Shown: positions 40,024 to 48,611, numbered from the stretch's first letter. The stretch: DNA of 64,000 nucleotides from Candidatus Saccharimonadota bacterium (GCA_026395405.1 JAPLYU010000001.1:580982-644981), one strand, 5' to 3'. Program-made: numbers and translations. The notes: generated by a model from the sequence alone, not told the origin.

Positions 40024-41550
40024 TCAGTTTATTATAGCAACATCTTCTCCAAATTGTTTCTGAAGTCGCATCGTAATCGAACCTTCATGCCGCCCCAGTA
40101 ATTTACTGAGTTCTTTTATCGTTGCTCCGTTCTGAAACTTTTCTGCCAGTAGTGCGTCTTGTTTTTTCTCCCAGGGTTTATAGGCGTTAGGATATGTTTC
40201 GCGCATTTTTGCTATTTTTGCGGTCCAACCGGTCGACTTTTTGGCCGGTTTTAGGAGCGCTTTTTCTTTACGTTTTTTAGCAACCCCCTCTAAATGAGCG
40301 AACTTTTTTTGATCGTTTGCCGCTTTTGCCCTTAAGGTCTCGTCGATATTTTGAGCATCCTGACTAACCCGGAGTGCCATTTGATTTATACCCGTTAAAT
40401 ACAAACTGCGCAAATTTTTTACTCGACTGAGAGCGACGTACCCCATTCCTTCTACAAAAGCCTTTCGTAAATCAATTATTGCTGCATCCAGCGTCATTCC
40501 CTGGGATTTATGAACAGTAATCGCCCATGCCAGTCGAAGAGGTATTTGTGAAATACTCGCCCTCTTCTTTTCACCGTCGCGCTGCTCCCATGTGTCAGGC
40601 ATCATAGTAACAACCTTGCCGCTTTTAAATTCTACAATCGGATATTCTGTTCCTCTTTCAAAATCGATTACCACACCCAAACTACCGTTCACATACTTTT
40701 TATTGGGGCTATTTTTAACTGCCATGACCAAAGCACCCTTTTTTAAACGCAGCGTAACAGGGGCTAATACGGAACGCTGTAGAGATTCTACATAATTCTT
40801 ACTGCCGGTTGTGGCTTGAGTATAAAAAAGTTCGTCACCTTCTAGTGTATCCAATCTAGCCTCGTTCAATCGGTCAACATCAACATTTACGGTATGCAGT
40901 TCGGTAATCAATTCAAAGTCTTCGGGATGTTCTTCGGTCCTAGCCAACAATTTTTCTGCATGATGCCTGACGAGAGTGCCCGCTCGCATTGAATTTAGAA
41001 TATCTAAAAGTTCTTCGTCGTCTTGACGATACTGTTCTTCGATATAACAGATGACAGGGTCTAATTCATGCCAGACCCTGCTATTAACGACAAATCCTCC
41101 TGCACGAGAATCGCCCCTGTTAATTGGTGGCAGTTGGAAAAAATCACCACTCATTATAAGTTGGATTCCACCAAATGGCTTGTCGATTTTGCGGACAACT
41201 CGACATATTTCATCAACCATATCTAATCGGTAATCATGGAGCATGCTGATTTCGTCAATTATGAGTACGTCCGTTTTTTCAATAATTTCACGTCTAGTTT
41301 TTGACATTTTGTCATTAAACCCATGGCGTAATTCGTCAGAAATTCCAATACCACTCCATGAATGTATAGTCGTACCGCCCAAATGCGTCGCCGCCAGACC
41401 GGTTGTAGCCGTAACTGACACGTGCTTTCCTTCGTTTTTTGCAATCTTAATAAATTGATTCAATACAAAAGTCTTGCCAGCACCGGCCGAACCGGTCAGC
41501 AAAACACTCTCTCCCGAAAGCATGATTTCGAGTGCAATCCCCTGTTTCAT
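40024..41550 (-). CDS. Pif1/RecD2-like superfamily 1B helicase
   Basis: 508 residues. Walker A is GSAGAGKTFV, motif Ia TATTGLAATHLGGTTIHSW, motif II LIIDEISML, motif III SGDFFQLPP, then YRQDD. Motif VI lies in RLAWAITVHKSQGMTLDAAIIDL and GYVALSRVKNLRSLYL. A basic, C-terminal helical region ends in a helix-turn-helix-like TIKELSKLLGRHEGSITMRLQK. It is expected to unwind DNA 5'-3' at replication or recombination intermediates. TATAAT (41564-41559) lies 8 bases before the ATG. Confidence 0.88.
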   Translation of the reverse strand: MKQGIALEIMLSGESVLLTGSAGAGKTFVLNQFIKIAKNEGKHVSVTATTGLAATHLGGTTIHSWSGIGISDELRHGFNDKMSKTRREIIEKTDVLIIDEISMLHDYRLDMVDEICRVVRKIDKPFGGIQLIMSGDFFQLPPINRGDSRAGGFVVNSRVWHELDPVICYIEEQYRQDDEELLDILNSMRAGTLVRHHAEKLLARTEEHPEDFELITELHTVNVDVDRLNEARLDTLEGDELFYTQATTGSKNYVESLQRSVLAPVTLRLKKGALVMAVKNSPNKKYVNGSLGVVIDFERGTEYPIVEFKSGKVVTMMPDTWEQRDGEKKRASISQIPLRLAWAITVHKSQGMTLDAAIIDLRKAFVEGMGYVALSRVKNLRSLYLTGINQMALRVSQDAQNIDETLRAKAANDQKKFAHLEGVAKKRKEKALLKPAKKSTGWTAKIAKMRETYPNAYKPWEKKQDALLAEKFQNGATIKELSKLLGRHEGSITMRLQKQFGEDVAIIN

Positions 41551-41563
41551 CTATACCTATTAT

Positions 41564-41590
41564 AGCTTAGTTTGCATCTCTAACTAAGCT
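41564..41590. other. Nine-bp inverted repeat at the end of the zinc-ribbon gene
   Basis: AGCTTAGTT (41564-41572) and AACTAAGCT (41582-41590) are perfectly complementary. The repeat overlaps the stop region of the gene ending at 41584 and abuts the -10 box of the helicase gene. No T-run follows on the minus strand. Confidence 0.4.
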
Positions 41591-43224
41591 GCTTTCTTTC
41601 CAGCCTCTTCAAGTTGTTGGAAAAAGCTTTTTGGGTTGGTTTTTTCGCTCGCTTGGGTCTCAAGTACCAATTTTCGTTTTTTTCTGTCAGTTTTTCTTTT
41701 TTCCCACTCTACCCTTTCGCGTTCTAATCGATCCCTCTCTTCTTCGTCTTGTTTTTGTTTTTGCTGTTCAAGTTTTACTTTCTCGGCATAGATTTTTTCC
41801 GGCGATTTTCCTTTTTCAAAAATATGATGGCAATGCACGCAAACATCACACCCCCCAACCAAAGTCTTGCTGTGTACATATTTTGATTCTCCTCTGGTAG
41901 GGCAGTTTTTAATTCGGCATACTCCTATTTTTGGTTTACCGAAATTCCCCAATTTATCATGAACTCCATATGCCTGTAAAATAGCGCTATTTTCAAATCC
42001 TGGTTGGCTCGCCGACTGCTCGGTGGTTATACCGAATGTTGGGCATATGGTGTCATAAGTATCGCCGTTTGCAATTGCTTGGTTACTGCTGTGTACGGCG
42101 GTGTCATAACTTGCGTCATATCCAACATCTGAATTTTCAAGTTGGTTCAAGATTTTTTTATCAACCGTTGCAAATGAATGGATTACTCCTAATGAAACAG
42201 CTTCGAGTATCTCTCGAGCTTTGCTTGATGAAATCTTCTGTCCTTCATAAAGCCCACTTATTTCAAAGTCGATACAAACACGTGATATCTCTGGCGTAAC
42301 CCTTCCCTCACTCACCGCTAGCATCTCAACGGTTTTCGTGAAGACTGTCAGCAAATTCTTTTGAGACTTCACCATTTCAAAGCTATTTATATTTTTTATT
42401 CCCTCAGGAGTTTCGTTTCCAAAGCTATAATTTTTTTGGTTTTGTTTTGAAAGCAACCCATCATAAATACCTACATAATAGTCAATCAAATCACTAGTCG
42501 TTGCCAATTGAGGATTACTAATTTCATAGGGGCTACCAAGAACTTCGAGGGCTGAATGGTAATTAGTCTCAACACCAAATTTTTTACGTAGCTCGTTAAA
42601 CTGAGCTATGCTTGGGTTATTCAAAGAAAAATAACTACCTTCCAACAAATCCCCAACACGTTGATATATTCTTGTAACAGCAAAATCTTCACCCTCCATT
42701 AGTGGTAACGATTCAAAAATCAAAAACTCGCCTTCTTCAGCACCTTTAAACCATTCGCTGATAACACCGATTTCACGATTTTCTAATTTTGCCCTCTCGT
42801 ATTCATCTTTTAGTTTTGGAGTTCTTGCAGATTCCTCTTTTACCCGTGGTAAATTTTTTTCCGTCATTTCAGTCAACGAAACTTTATCTCTAATCGATAC
42901 AAAATCGCCTCCTACGGGCTCAAAAAATACATGATTTTCGAAATGGTTAATGTCTTTTAGCTTTTCGGCGATTTCTGCTTCAAAATCAGGCATATAGTCA
43001 ACATCGCCACACACGACTCGACGATATAAATAAGTCAATGTATCATTATAACCAAGCTCTTCCGCTGAAATTTTAATTGCCTCACGCCCAACACGACGTT
43101 TACGATATTCTTCAATATCAAAAACTCGTGCTTCGACTTGGTGCGATTCTTCAGTCCCTGACATCGGAGTTAGCAATTCTTGCGCCGATGTTTGTATGGT
43201 TTTTTCTAATACCCCTTGTTCCAA
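41584..43224 (-). CDS. Unknown protein with C-terminal zinc ribbon and charged coiled-coil, under riboswitch-like leader
   Basis: About 546 residues from TTG 43224, chosen because AGGAG lies 7 bases upstream; ATG 43164 is an alternative. Residues 1 to about 410 are acidic and contain no motif I recognise. Near 430-475 a cysteine cluster (GVCRIKNCPTRG...GGCDVCVHCHHIFE) looks like a zinc ribbon. A Glu/Lys/Arg-rich coiled-coil follows (about 475-530). No transmembrane segment or signal peptide is seen. Its expression seems controlled by the cobalamin-riboswitch-like leader at 43226-43378. A link to B12 metabolism or uptake is inference only. Confidence 0.6.
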   Translation of the reverse strand: MEQGVLEKTIQTSAQELLTPMSGTEESHQVEARVFDIEEYRKRRVGREAIKISAEELGYNDTLTYLYRRVVCGDVDYMPDFEAEIAEKLKDINHFENHVFFEPVGGDFVSIRDKVSLTEMTEKNLPRVKEESARTPKLKDEYERAKLENREIGVISEWFKGAEEGEFLIFESLPLMEGEDFAVTRIYQRVGDLLEGSYFSLNNPSIAQFNELRKKFGVETNYHSALEVLGSPYEISNPQLATTSDLIDYYVGIYDGLLSKQNQKNYSFGNETPEGIKNINSFEMVKSQKNLLTVFTKTVEMLAVSEGRVTPEISRVCIDFEISGLYEGQKISSSKAREILEAVSLGVIHSFATVDKKILNQLENSDVGYDASYDTAVHSSNQAIANGDTYDTICPTFGITTEQSASQPGFENSAILQAYGVHDKLGNFGKPKIGVCRIKNCPTRGESKYVHSKTLVGGCDVCVHCHHIFEKGKSPEKIYAEKVKLEQQKQKQDEEERDRLERERVEWEKRKTDRKKRKLVLETQASEKTNPKSFFQQLEEAGKKAA

Positions 43225-43225
43225 C

Positions 43226-43378
43226 AAAAAACTCCTGCTACTTGCGTGCAGGAATTAAATACTTATATTCATTACTCCTGCTCGGAAGATTTAAAACTGT
43301 ATCGGACTTAGTATTACTACATCACCGTTGCGGCACAGTCCCGGATTCACACCGGGTTCCAGTTGACTATTTGTTAAT
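43226..43378 (-). promoter_or_regulatory. Cobalamin-riboswitch-like leader with terminator/sequestor switch
   Basis: Promoter TTAACA (43412-43407), 16 bases, TATAAT (43390-43385). The aptamer core (43364-43295, minus strand) reads AACTGGAACCCGGTGTGAAT, CCGGGACTGTGCCGCAAC, GGTGA and AGTCCGATACAGTT, matching the conserved P3-P6 core of B12 riboswitches. Downstream, GCAGGAG (43281-43275) and a second GCAGGAG (43238-43232) can each pair with TCCTGC (43253-43248). The second pairing makes a hairpin followed by TTTTTT and hides the AGGAG used by the TTG start. The aptamer is short, lacking peripheral helices of long forms. Confidence 0.75.
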
Positions 43379-43408
43379 CACTTAATTATACGTCATAAAA
43401 CAAGTTTG

Positions 43409-43846
43409 TTAAAGCATAAACTTGCCAGTTATTCGTTCTTCGCGGGCTTTGTTGGCCCACTTGTCAGCCAGTTCGTTGCTGATATTGCCTTCATGACCAC
43501 GTACCCAAATTACTTTAGCATCGGCCTGTTTGTATAAACGACAAACTTCTTTGACGATATCCAAATTTTTTATTTCACCATTCTTTTTGACCCAACCGTT
43601 TGCTTCCCAACCCTTACCCCACTTCATAATCACATTAACCCAAAATTCGCTGTCGCTATAAATTTGGCATTGATCCTTGCCAGCATCGATTAGGGCTGTC
43701 ATCATGGCTCGGCCCTCCATTCGAATGTTAGTCGACATTGGTTCATGCCCAACAATTGCCAGTTCGGTGTCTTTGATTACAGCAAAACCACCTGGGCCGG
43801 GGTTTGGACTGCAACTGCCATCAGTATAATAAATTATCATCATCAC
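43409..43846 (-). CDS. rnhA: Ribonuclease HI
   Basis: 145 residues if started at the first of three consecutive in-frame ATG codons. It degrades RNA in RNA-DNA hybrids. Catalytic residues: Asp9 (YYTDGSCSPNPGPGG), Glu44 (RMEGRAM), Asp65 (YSDSEFWV) and Asp128 (NELADKWAN), with the metal-site His118 in RGHEGN. Basic handle region present but short. TATAGT lies about 7-10 bases upstream of the start cluster. The B12-like leader promoter overlaps its 3' end. Confidence 0.93.
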   Translation of the reverse strand: MMMIIYYTDGSCSPNPGPGGFAVIKDTELAIVGHEPMSTNIRMEGRAMMTALIDAGKDQCQIYSDSEFWVNVIMKWGKGWEANGWVKKNGEIKNLDIVKEVCRLYKQADAKVIWVRGHEGNISNELADKWANKAREERITGKFML

Positions 43847-43893
43847 CTATTCTACTATAGATTCTGCGCATCTTGAAATCTGATATATTGTAC

Positions 43894-43921
43894 TTGAATT
43901 TGTAAAGCGTAAGCGCATAAT
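43894..43921 (+). promoter_or_regulatory. Promoter for the small Lys-rich ORF
   Basis: TTGAAT (43894-43899), 16 bases, CATAAT (43916-43921), about 40 bases upstream of ATG 43961. Confidence 0.55.
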
Positions 43922-43960
43922 GGAAGCACGAGGACAAAATGTCCGGTGGAAAGGACCCAT

Positions 43961-44026
43961 ATGGCCAAAGGCGCTAATAAACCAAAGAAAAATCTGAAGA
44001 AACCAAAAAAGACAAAAATTGAATAA
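43961..44026 (+). CDS. Very small Lys-rich protein (21 aa)
   Basis: ATG 43961 to TAA 44026 encodes a highly basic peptide that opens MAKGANKPKKNLKK. AAGGA lies 6 bases before the ATG. A promoter precedes it and a strong bidirectional terminator follows. Short MAKG-x-N-x-KK-type proteins occur in many bacteria and are usually missed by gene callers; a nucleic-acid or ribosome-associated role is a guess. The isolated position, with its own signals, supports it being real. Confidence 0.55.
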   Translation: MAKGANKPKKNLKKPKKTKIE

Positions 44027-44040
44027 AATATCTTTATACT

Positions 44041-44068
44041 AAAAAGACACCTACGCGGGTGTCTTTTT
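44041..44068. terminator. Bidirectional terminator
   Basis: AAAAAGACACC-TACGC-GGGTGTCTTTTT: a strong stem with A- and T-runs on both sides, shared by the small Lys-rich ORF and glyS. Confidence 0.8.
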
Positions 44069-45365
44069 AAAGTTCGTTTATTGCAACCCGTTTTTGTTCA
44101 GTCGTATCACGATCGCGAACCGTGACTGTGTCGTTTTCCAGTGTGTCAAAGTCAATTACTACGCAATGTGGCGTACCGATTTCATCTTGACGGCGGTATC
44201 GTTTGCCGATATTGCCATTGTCGTCCCACATTACAGCACCATATTTTTCCTTGAGTTGAACGTATACTTCACGAGCTTTTTTGACAAGTTCCTCCTTGTT
44301 CTTCAACAGAGGCGAAACTGCATATTTAACTGGTGCCAGATGTTCTGGTAATTTCAAAAATACGCGTTTCTCACCATTAACTTCATCCTCAGTATAAGCC
44401 GCAGACAGAACCGCCATCAGGGTACGTTCGACTCCAAAACTTGGTTCGATAACATGTGGGACAAATTTTTCATTCGTGCCTTTGACGTTGTATTCCATAT
44501 TCTTACCAGCAACTCGCTGAATGTTCCCCAAATCAAAATCTGTCCGATACGCCAAACCCAGTAGTTCTTCGCGTCCAATCGGATAATCGAATTCAAAATC
44601 AATTGTGCGCTTGCTGTAGTGCGCCCTATCGTCTTCGGGTACTTCTAGTTCATGGACTAATTCGGTCGGTAGGCCGATTGCCCCACACCACTCCCAGACT
44701 AGTTTGCGCCACATTTCAAAGGATTCTTCCCATTTTTCAGGATTTACAAAATACTCGATTTCCATTTGTTCAAATTCGCGAGTTCGAAAAATAAAATCGC
44801 GTGGTGAAATTTCGTTTCGAAATGCCTTGCCTTGTTGGCCAATACCGAATGGCATATCGGGATGGAAACTATCAATTACGTTTTTATAATTCGTAAAAAT
44901 CCCCTGTGCTGTTTCAGGACGCAGATAACTGATACTGGATTCGTCGTCAACGGGTCCCACATGGGTCTTGAACATCATATTAAATTGGACCGGTTCACCG
45001 AAAGTATTTTCCTTGCCACATGTTGGACACTTAGTGGCATCGACTGTATCGGCACGAAAACGACCGTGGCAATTGTTACATTCTATCATGGGATCACTGA
45101 ATGTGTTGGTGTGACCACTTGCAACCCAGACTTTTTGATTCATCAAAATTGCCGCATCAACTCCGTACATATCATCGCGTTCCTGCACAAACATTTTCCA
45201 CCACAGGTTCATAATATTTCGTTTTAGTGTTACGCCAAGCGGACCGTAATCCCAAGTTCCGCTTAGACCACCATATATCTCACTGCCTTGATAAATAAAA
45301 CCGCGGCGTTTTGCCAGGCTAACGATTGATTCCATCTTTTCGTTTCGTATATTTTTGTCGCTCAT
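44067..45365 (-). CDS. glyS: Glycyl-tRNA synthetase (single-chain, alpha2 type)
   Basis: 432 residues. Class II synthetase of the dimeric GRS1/glyQS type. Motifs: SLAKRRGFIYQGSEIYGG, a zinc-binding insertion with C-x2-C ... C-x2-C (IECNNCHG, KCPTCGKE), LRPETAQGIFTNY, FRNEISPRDFIFRTREFEQMEIEYF, HVIEPSFGVERTLMAVL, and the C-terminal anticodon domain with LAPVKYAVSPLL and YRRQDEIGTPHCVVID. Length is normal. It is followed by a terminator and preceded by recO with 20 bases between. Confidence 0.96.
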   Translation of the reverse strand: MSDKNIRNEKMESIVSLAKRRGFIYQGSEIYGGLSGTWDYGPLGVTLKRNIMNLWWKMFVQERDDMYGVDAAILMNQKVWVASGHTNTFSDPMIECNNCHGRFRADTVDATKCPTCGKENTFGEPVQFNMMFKTHVGPVDDESSISYLRPETAQGIFTNYKNVIDSFHPDMPFGIGQQGKAFRNEISPRDFIFRTREFEQMEIEYFVNPEKWEESFEMWRKLVWEWCGAIGLPTELVHELEVPEDDRAHYSKRTIDFEFDYPIGREELLGLAYRTDFDLGNIQRVAGKNMEYNVKGTNEKFVPHVIEPSFGVERTLMAVLSAAYTEDEVNGEKRVFLKLPEHLAPVKYAVSPLLKNKEELVKKAREVYVQLKEKYGAVMWDDNGNIGKRYRRQDEIGTPHCVVIDFDTLENDTVTVRDRDTTEQKRVAINEL

Positions 45366-45385
45366 ATCTGTCGATAATTATACCA

Positions 45386-46060
45386 TTATATTGCAGCATG
45401 TTCGCGTGCAACCAAAAAACAATCGGACATTATTTTTTCAGTTCCGCCAATTTTTGCAAGAACCCTTAATGGCCTAGTTGCGATTAACCGTAATAGTTTA
45501 ATGTGGTCGGCTGTAATTTCGCCACCCTCAACTACTATTAATCCCCGTTCTGAGACATCGTAACGATATGAAAGTTCCGGTGATAATTCCTTGCCATTTT
45601 CATCGTGCCACAAACTAAGTTCGTAACCCATAACTGCCGCATGGTGTAAATAGAACCAAGTTTGAACCAGTTCAAATGATACCGACTTTGAATCCAGGCC
45701 TGCCAATGTTTCAGCTAAAACATCATACCACTCTGGACCCTGAACCATTTCACTTGATTTTGAAACCAGTTTAATCGCGGTGTAAGCAAACTGCATCCTG
45801 TCATAGTCGTCCATAATATGTCTGAAAAAATGTACTAATTTCGACGAAGTTAAAATTCCAATTTCACCTTTTCCCTCACCTATTACAACTTCGCAAATTG
45901 CAAATAATTCTATTCCGCCAGCCAGACGACTTTTTTCGCGGCGCACACCACGAGCCATCACGCTTTGTTTACCATCCGGAGTTAGTAATTGCAGAATTCT
46001 ATCGGCCTCACCATAATTTGTGCGCCTCAGTACAATTGCCGGCGTCCTAACCGACCTCAA
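45386..46060 (-). CDS. recO: DNA repair protein RecO
   Basis: 224 residues. The N-terminal OB fold (RTPAIVLRRTNYGEADRILQLLTPDGKQSVMARGVRREKSRLAGGIELF) is typical. A helical C-terminal domain follows (YELSLWHDENGKELS, LLRLIATRPLRVLAKI); the zinc-finger cysteines of longer RecO proteins are absent. RecO with RecR loads RecA onto SSB-coated DNA. It overlaps the receiver gene upstream by 4 bases. Confidence 0.9.
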   Translation of the reverse strand: MRSVRTPAIVLRRTNYGEADRILQLLTPDGKQSVMARGVRREKSRLAGGIELFAICEVVIGEGKGEIGILTSSKLVHFFRHIMDDYDRMQFAYTAIKLVSKSSEMVQGPEWYDVLAETLAGLDSKSVSFELVQTWFYLHHAAVMGYELSLWHDENGKELSPELSYRYDVSERGLIVVEGGEITADHIKLLRLIATRPLRVLAKIGGTEKIMSDCFLVAREHAAI

Positions 46061-46428
46061 GGTAATACGCTCCGAACGGAAACCGTCAAATCATTCGGTA
46101 TCATTGTTGTTTTATCTAAGATTCTTTTTACGCCATAAGGTTTTAAGTCTTCCAGTTTCAGCTCATTTGCAAGATTGGTACACATTATGATTGGTATACC
46201 GCCCGTATCACCATACGACTGTAGCTCGTGAAGCAACGCAAATGCCGTACTGCCCGTTAAAAGAACGTCCAGAATAATTGCATCGGGGTTTATGTCGTCG
46301 ATTTCTTCGATTGCAGACAGTGCGTTCGAAGCCCGGTGCACTAAATACCCAGCATTAGATAAAACCCGTGAATATTGTTCGGATAGCCAGTTGTCATCTT
46401 CTACCACTAAAATAGATGCGGGTTTCAT
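46057..46428 (-). CDS. Stand-alone response regulator receiver
   Basis: 123 residues, one receiver domain: acidic pocket EDD (10-12), phospho-acceptor Asp54 (AIILDVLLTG), MCTN switch region and Lys in ILDKTTM. No output domain. It is overlapped by 4 bases on each side, by the kinase upstream and recO downstream, forming a kinase-receiver-recO-glyS unit. Confidence 0.85.
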   Translation of the reverse strand: MKPASILVVEDDNWLSEQYSRVLSNAGYLVHRASNALSAIEEIDDINPDAIILDVLLTGSTAFALLHELQSYGDTGGIPIIMCTNLANELKLEDLKPYGVKRILDKTTMIPNDLTVSVRSVLP

Positions 46429-47165
46429 AACAAACTCAATTGATTAGATGCCTGCAAATCTACATAGAACGTAGATCCATTTCGGTGTCTTTCCACTCCA
46501 ATATTTCCATTCATTGCATCTGCAAACTGCCCAGCAATGTAAAGTCCCAACCCGCTACTTTGGGGCCTGGCATGAACCGTAGTAGAAGCATCGAGAAGTT
46601 TACCTTTTAGGGAGCCAAGAACGTTGTTTGATAGTGCCGGACCGTAATCTCTGACCCCCAAACGAACCACCCTGCCCTTGTCGCGTGATTTGATTTGGAT
46701 TTCAACCGTAGTGTTTTCTTCGGTGTAATGTAAGGCGTTATCGCTGAAATTCATAATTATTCTTCGTAATAAATCACGGTTTGCAATTAAAAGAAGTGGG
46801 TGTTTTCGTGATTTCAGTTTTACTTTACAGTCGTGGGCAATGAAAAACGGTGCAAGTTCGTGGACTATGTCTTCGCATAATTGTTGCGGATTGATTGGCT
46901 CAAGCGTAAATAGCGCCTCTGACAACCTGACAGAACGTGTTAAATCACTCGTCAAACGAAGTGCGCACTCACTGGTTAAGCTAATCTGCCTCAGCATTCG
47001 TTGTTGCTCTTCGATATTAAATATCCCATCTTCCAACGACAAAGATAGCTGCCTAATTAAAGCAAGTGGTGACTTAAGTTCGTGTGCAGCGGCGACAAGC
47101 GACGGAATACCATCCCTAAGTGGTCCCTCTAAATATCGTTCGTGCTCACCTTGCGTTGCACCCAT
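46425..47165 (-). CDS. Soluble histidine kinase
   Basis: 246 residues and no membrane helix. HisKA begins almost at the N-terminus with the phospho-acceptor His28 (VAAAHELKSPLALIRQLS). The HATPase domain has N box MNFSDNALHYTEE, G1 RDYGPALS (weak) and G2 SSGLGLYIAGQFADAM. There is no sensory domain, so it would need to be stimulated by a partner or respond to intracellular conditions. G1 lacks the usual D-x-G-x-G, which may affect ATP binding. TCATATG-like start without SD. Confidence 0.82.
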   Translation of the reverse strand: MGATQGEHERYLEGPLRDGIPSLVAAAHELKSPLALIRQLSLSLEDGIFNIEEQQRMLRQISLTSECALRLTSDLTRSVRLSEALFTLEPINPQQLCEDIVHELAPFFIAHDCKVKLKSRKHPLLLIANRDLLRRIIMNFSDNALHYTEENTTVEIQIKSRDKGRVVRLGVRDYGPALSNNVLGSLKGKLLDASTTVHARPQSSGLGLYIAGQFADAMNGNIGVERHRNGSTFYVDLQASNQLSLL

Positions 47166-47204
47166 ATACTAACAATTGTACCATGTTGGCAGAAAGTAGT
47201 TTGG

Positions 47205-47870
47205 TTATTGATTAAATTTTATCGTAGCGATTAAATTATTGAAGTCGGTTGCAAAAGTAGTTGCATCGGATCGTATTGTTAATGTTTTGTCGCGAATCTT
47301 AAATATCACCGCTGACCCCCGGATATCCTTTGTAAAACTACCGTCAAGTCGTGTACCGTTATTACCATCTGCTACTACACTACTAGCTTTTAAGTCACCC
47401 TTTTTAACCAATGAGCTGTACGTTGCAATTTCTTTGTCATAATCATTTTGATTAATAACGACCCTAAGGGCATATTGCTGTGAAGTGCTAACTGGCGGAA
47501 TTGACAACGGGTTAAGGTACGCTTCGAATGTGCCGCCGTTTGTGGCGTCTTTGGATACATAAACGCTCCACGTTTTTGGATACTCAAACGTAACCCGACC
47601 AAGATCATCCGGACCAACGAATTGACGAGTCGGTAATTTTTCACTTTCAGTAAACTTCTTATTGTCTATGTCTACTTGTTTTTTTACTGCCACTGAAACC
47701 TTGCTATTACTAATGGTTTCAACGTTTGTTTTTTGATCATTATAGTTAAAATAAAGCCAAACGGACAATGCAATTAAACCCGCTACCACAAGAATCAACA
47801 AAATTGTTGCAATTAACCAACCGCTTATTCGATGGTGTTTTTCTTTGAATTCGTTGTTTGTTGGTGGCAT
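47205..47870 (-). CDS. Single-pass membrane protein, unknown
   Basis: 221 residues. A short polar start precedes a membrane helix (about 17-42, GWLIATILLILVVAGLIALSVWLYF), a linker and an extracytoplasmic domain (about 85-221) with GRVTFEYPKTWSVYVSKD and a terminal FNNLIATIKFNQ. This layout resembles PsbP/lipoprotein-like domains of Gram-positive surface proteins (weak). It ends the xseA-xseB operon, 7 bases after the methyltransferase gene. Confidence 0.55.
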   Translation of the reverse strand: MPPTNNEFKEKHHRISGWLIATILLILVVAGLIALSVWLYFNYNDQKTNVETISNSKVSVAVKKQVDIDNKKFTESEKLPTRQFVGPDDLGRVTFEYPKTWSVYVSKDATNGGTFEAYLNPLSIPPVSTSQQYALRVVINQNDYDKEIATYSSLVKKGDLKASSVVADGNNGTRLDGSFTKDIRGSAVIFKIRDKTLTIRSDATTFATDFNNLIATIKFNQ

Positions 47871-47877
47871 AAAGTCA

Positions 47878-48405
47878 TTATACTTGTGGTTTAAGTTGGT
47901 GTAAAGGATGAAAGATGTATAAATAATATGGCCCGGTTATTTTGTCAGCCTTAATATTATTAAAACCAAACCCAAAACTTATTAAAGATATCGGACGCCC
48001 AATTCTGGTCGCTTCTTTTTGCATCCATTTCATCATTTTTTTCATATCACGACCAACCGAAAATATATAGACAACCGTTGCGTCATCCGGTAAGTGCGTC
48101 AGCCAAAAATCAACTAAATGAACGGAGACGCGCTTGTCGCCGCGAGAAAGAAAACGTGATAGGAGAACCAGAACCGGATTTAGTTCAAACCCGACCGCCC
48201 TAGCGCCAATTTTTGAAGCTTGCCGTAAAACAACGCCATCGCCACTTCCAATATCTACAAGCACATCTTTGCTCGTCAAGTGATACAGGTCACGAAGCGC
48301 TAGTTTCAAAAATTTTTTTTGGCTTGGAATATAAGGCGCCCCACGAAAAACAACGAATCCAAAAGTAAAAAAGACGCCTAGTAGTATAACCCAGAACCAG
48401 ATCAT
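47878..48405 (-). CDS. Membrane-anchored SAM-dependent methyltransferase (FAM173-like)
   Basis: 175 residues. An N-terminal membrane helix (about 2-20) precedes a Rossmann methyltransferase: motif I DVLVDIGSGDGVVLRQA, GFELNPVLVLLSRFLS, then VHLVDFWLTHLPDDATVVYIFSVGRDMKKMM. This order is like the small FAM173/ATPSCKMT family of protein-lysine methyltransferases. Substrate unknown. Its start overlaps the xseB stop by one base, so it is co-translated with ExoVII. Confidence 0.65.
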   Translation of the reverse strand: MIWFWVILLGVFFTFGFVVFRGAPYIPSQKKFLKLALRDLYHLTSKDVLVDIGSGDGVVLRQASKIGARAVGFELNPVLVLLSRFLSRGDKRVSVHLVDFWLTHLPDDATVVYIFSVGRDMKKMMKWMQKEATRIGRPISLISFGFGFNNIKADKITGPYYLYIFHPLHQLKPQV

Positions 48406-48611
48406 TACTTTTCGCTATCAAATTTATTTTTTACAATATTTATTTCGTTTTTAAGAGTTGATAAATCCTTTTCAATTTCTGCAGCAAGCTTTTCAGCAGT
48501 TTTATACTTATCTAGCGCCTCTTCGATTGAAAAATCATCGCTATCAAACCAAGCAACCAATTTTGTTAATTGATTGGTTTTTTCTTGAATTGATTTATTT
48601 GCTTGTGACAT
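48405..48611 (-). CDS. xseB: Exodeoxyribonuclease VII small subunit
   Basis: 68 residues, two helices. SIEEALDKYKTAEKLAAEIEKDLSTLKNEI is the XseB signature (normally SLEE-AL-x-YE-x-G). It wraps the coiled-coil of XseA in the ExoVII complex that digests single-stranded DNA. It starts inside the 3' end of xseA (17-base overlap). Confidence 0.88.
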   Translation of the reverse strand: MSQANKSIQEKTNQLTKLVAWFDSDDFSIEEALDKYKTAEKLAAEIEKDLSTLKNEINIVKNKFDSEK

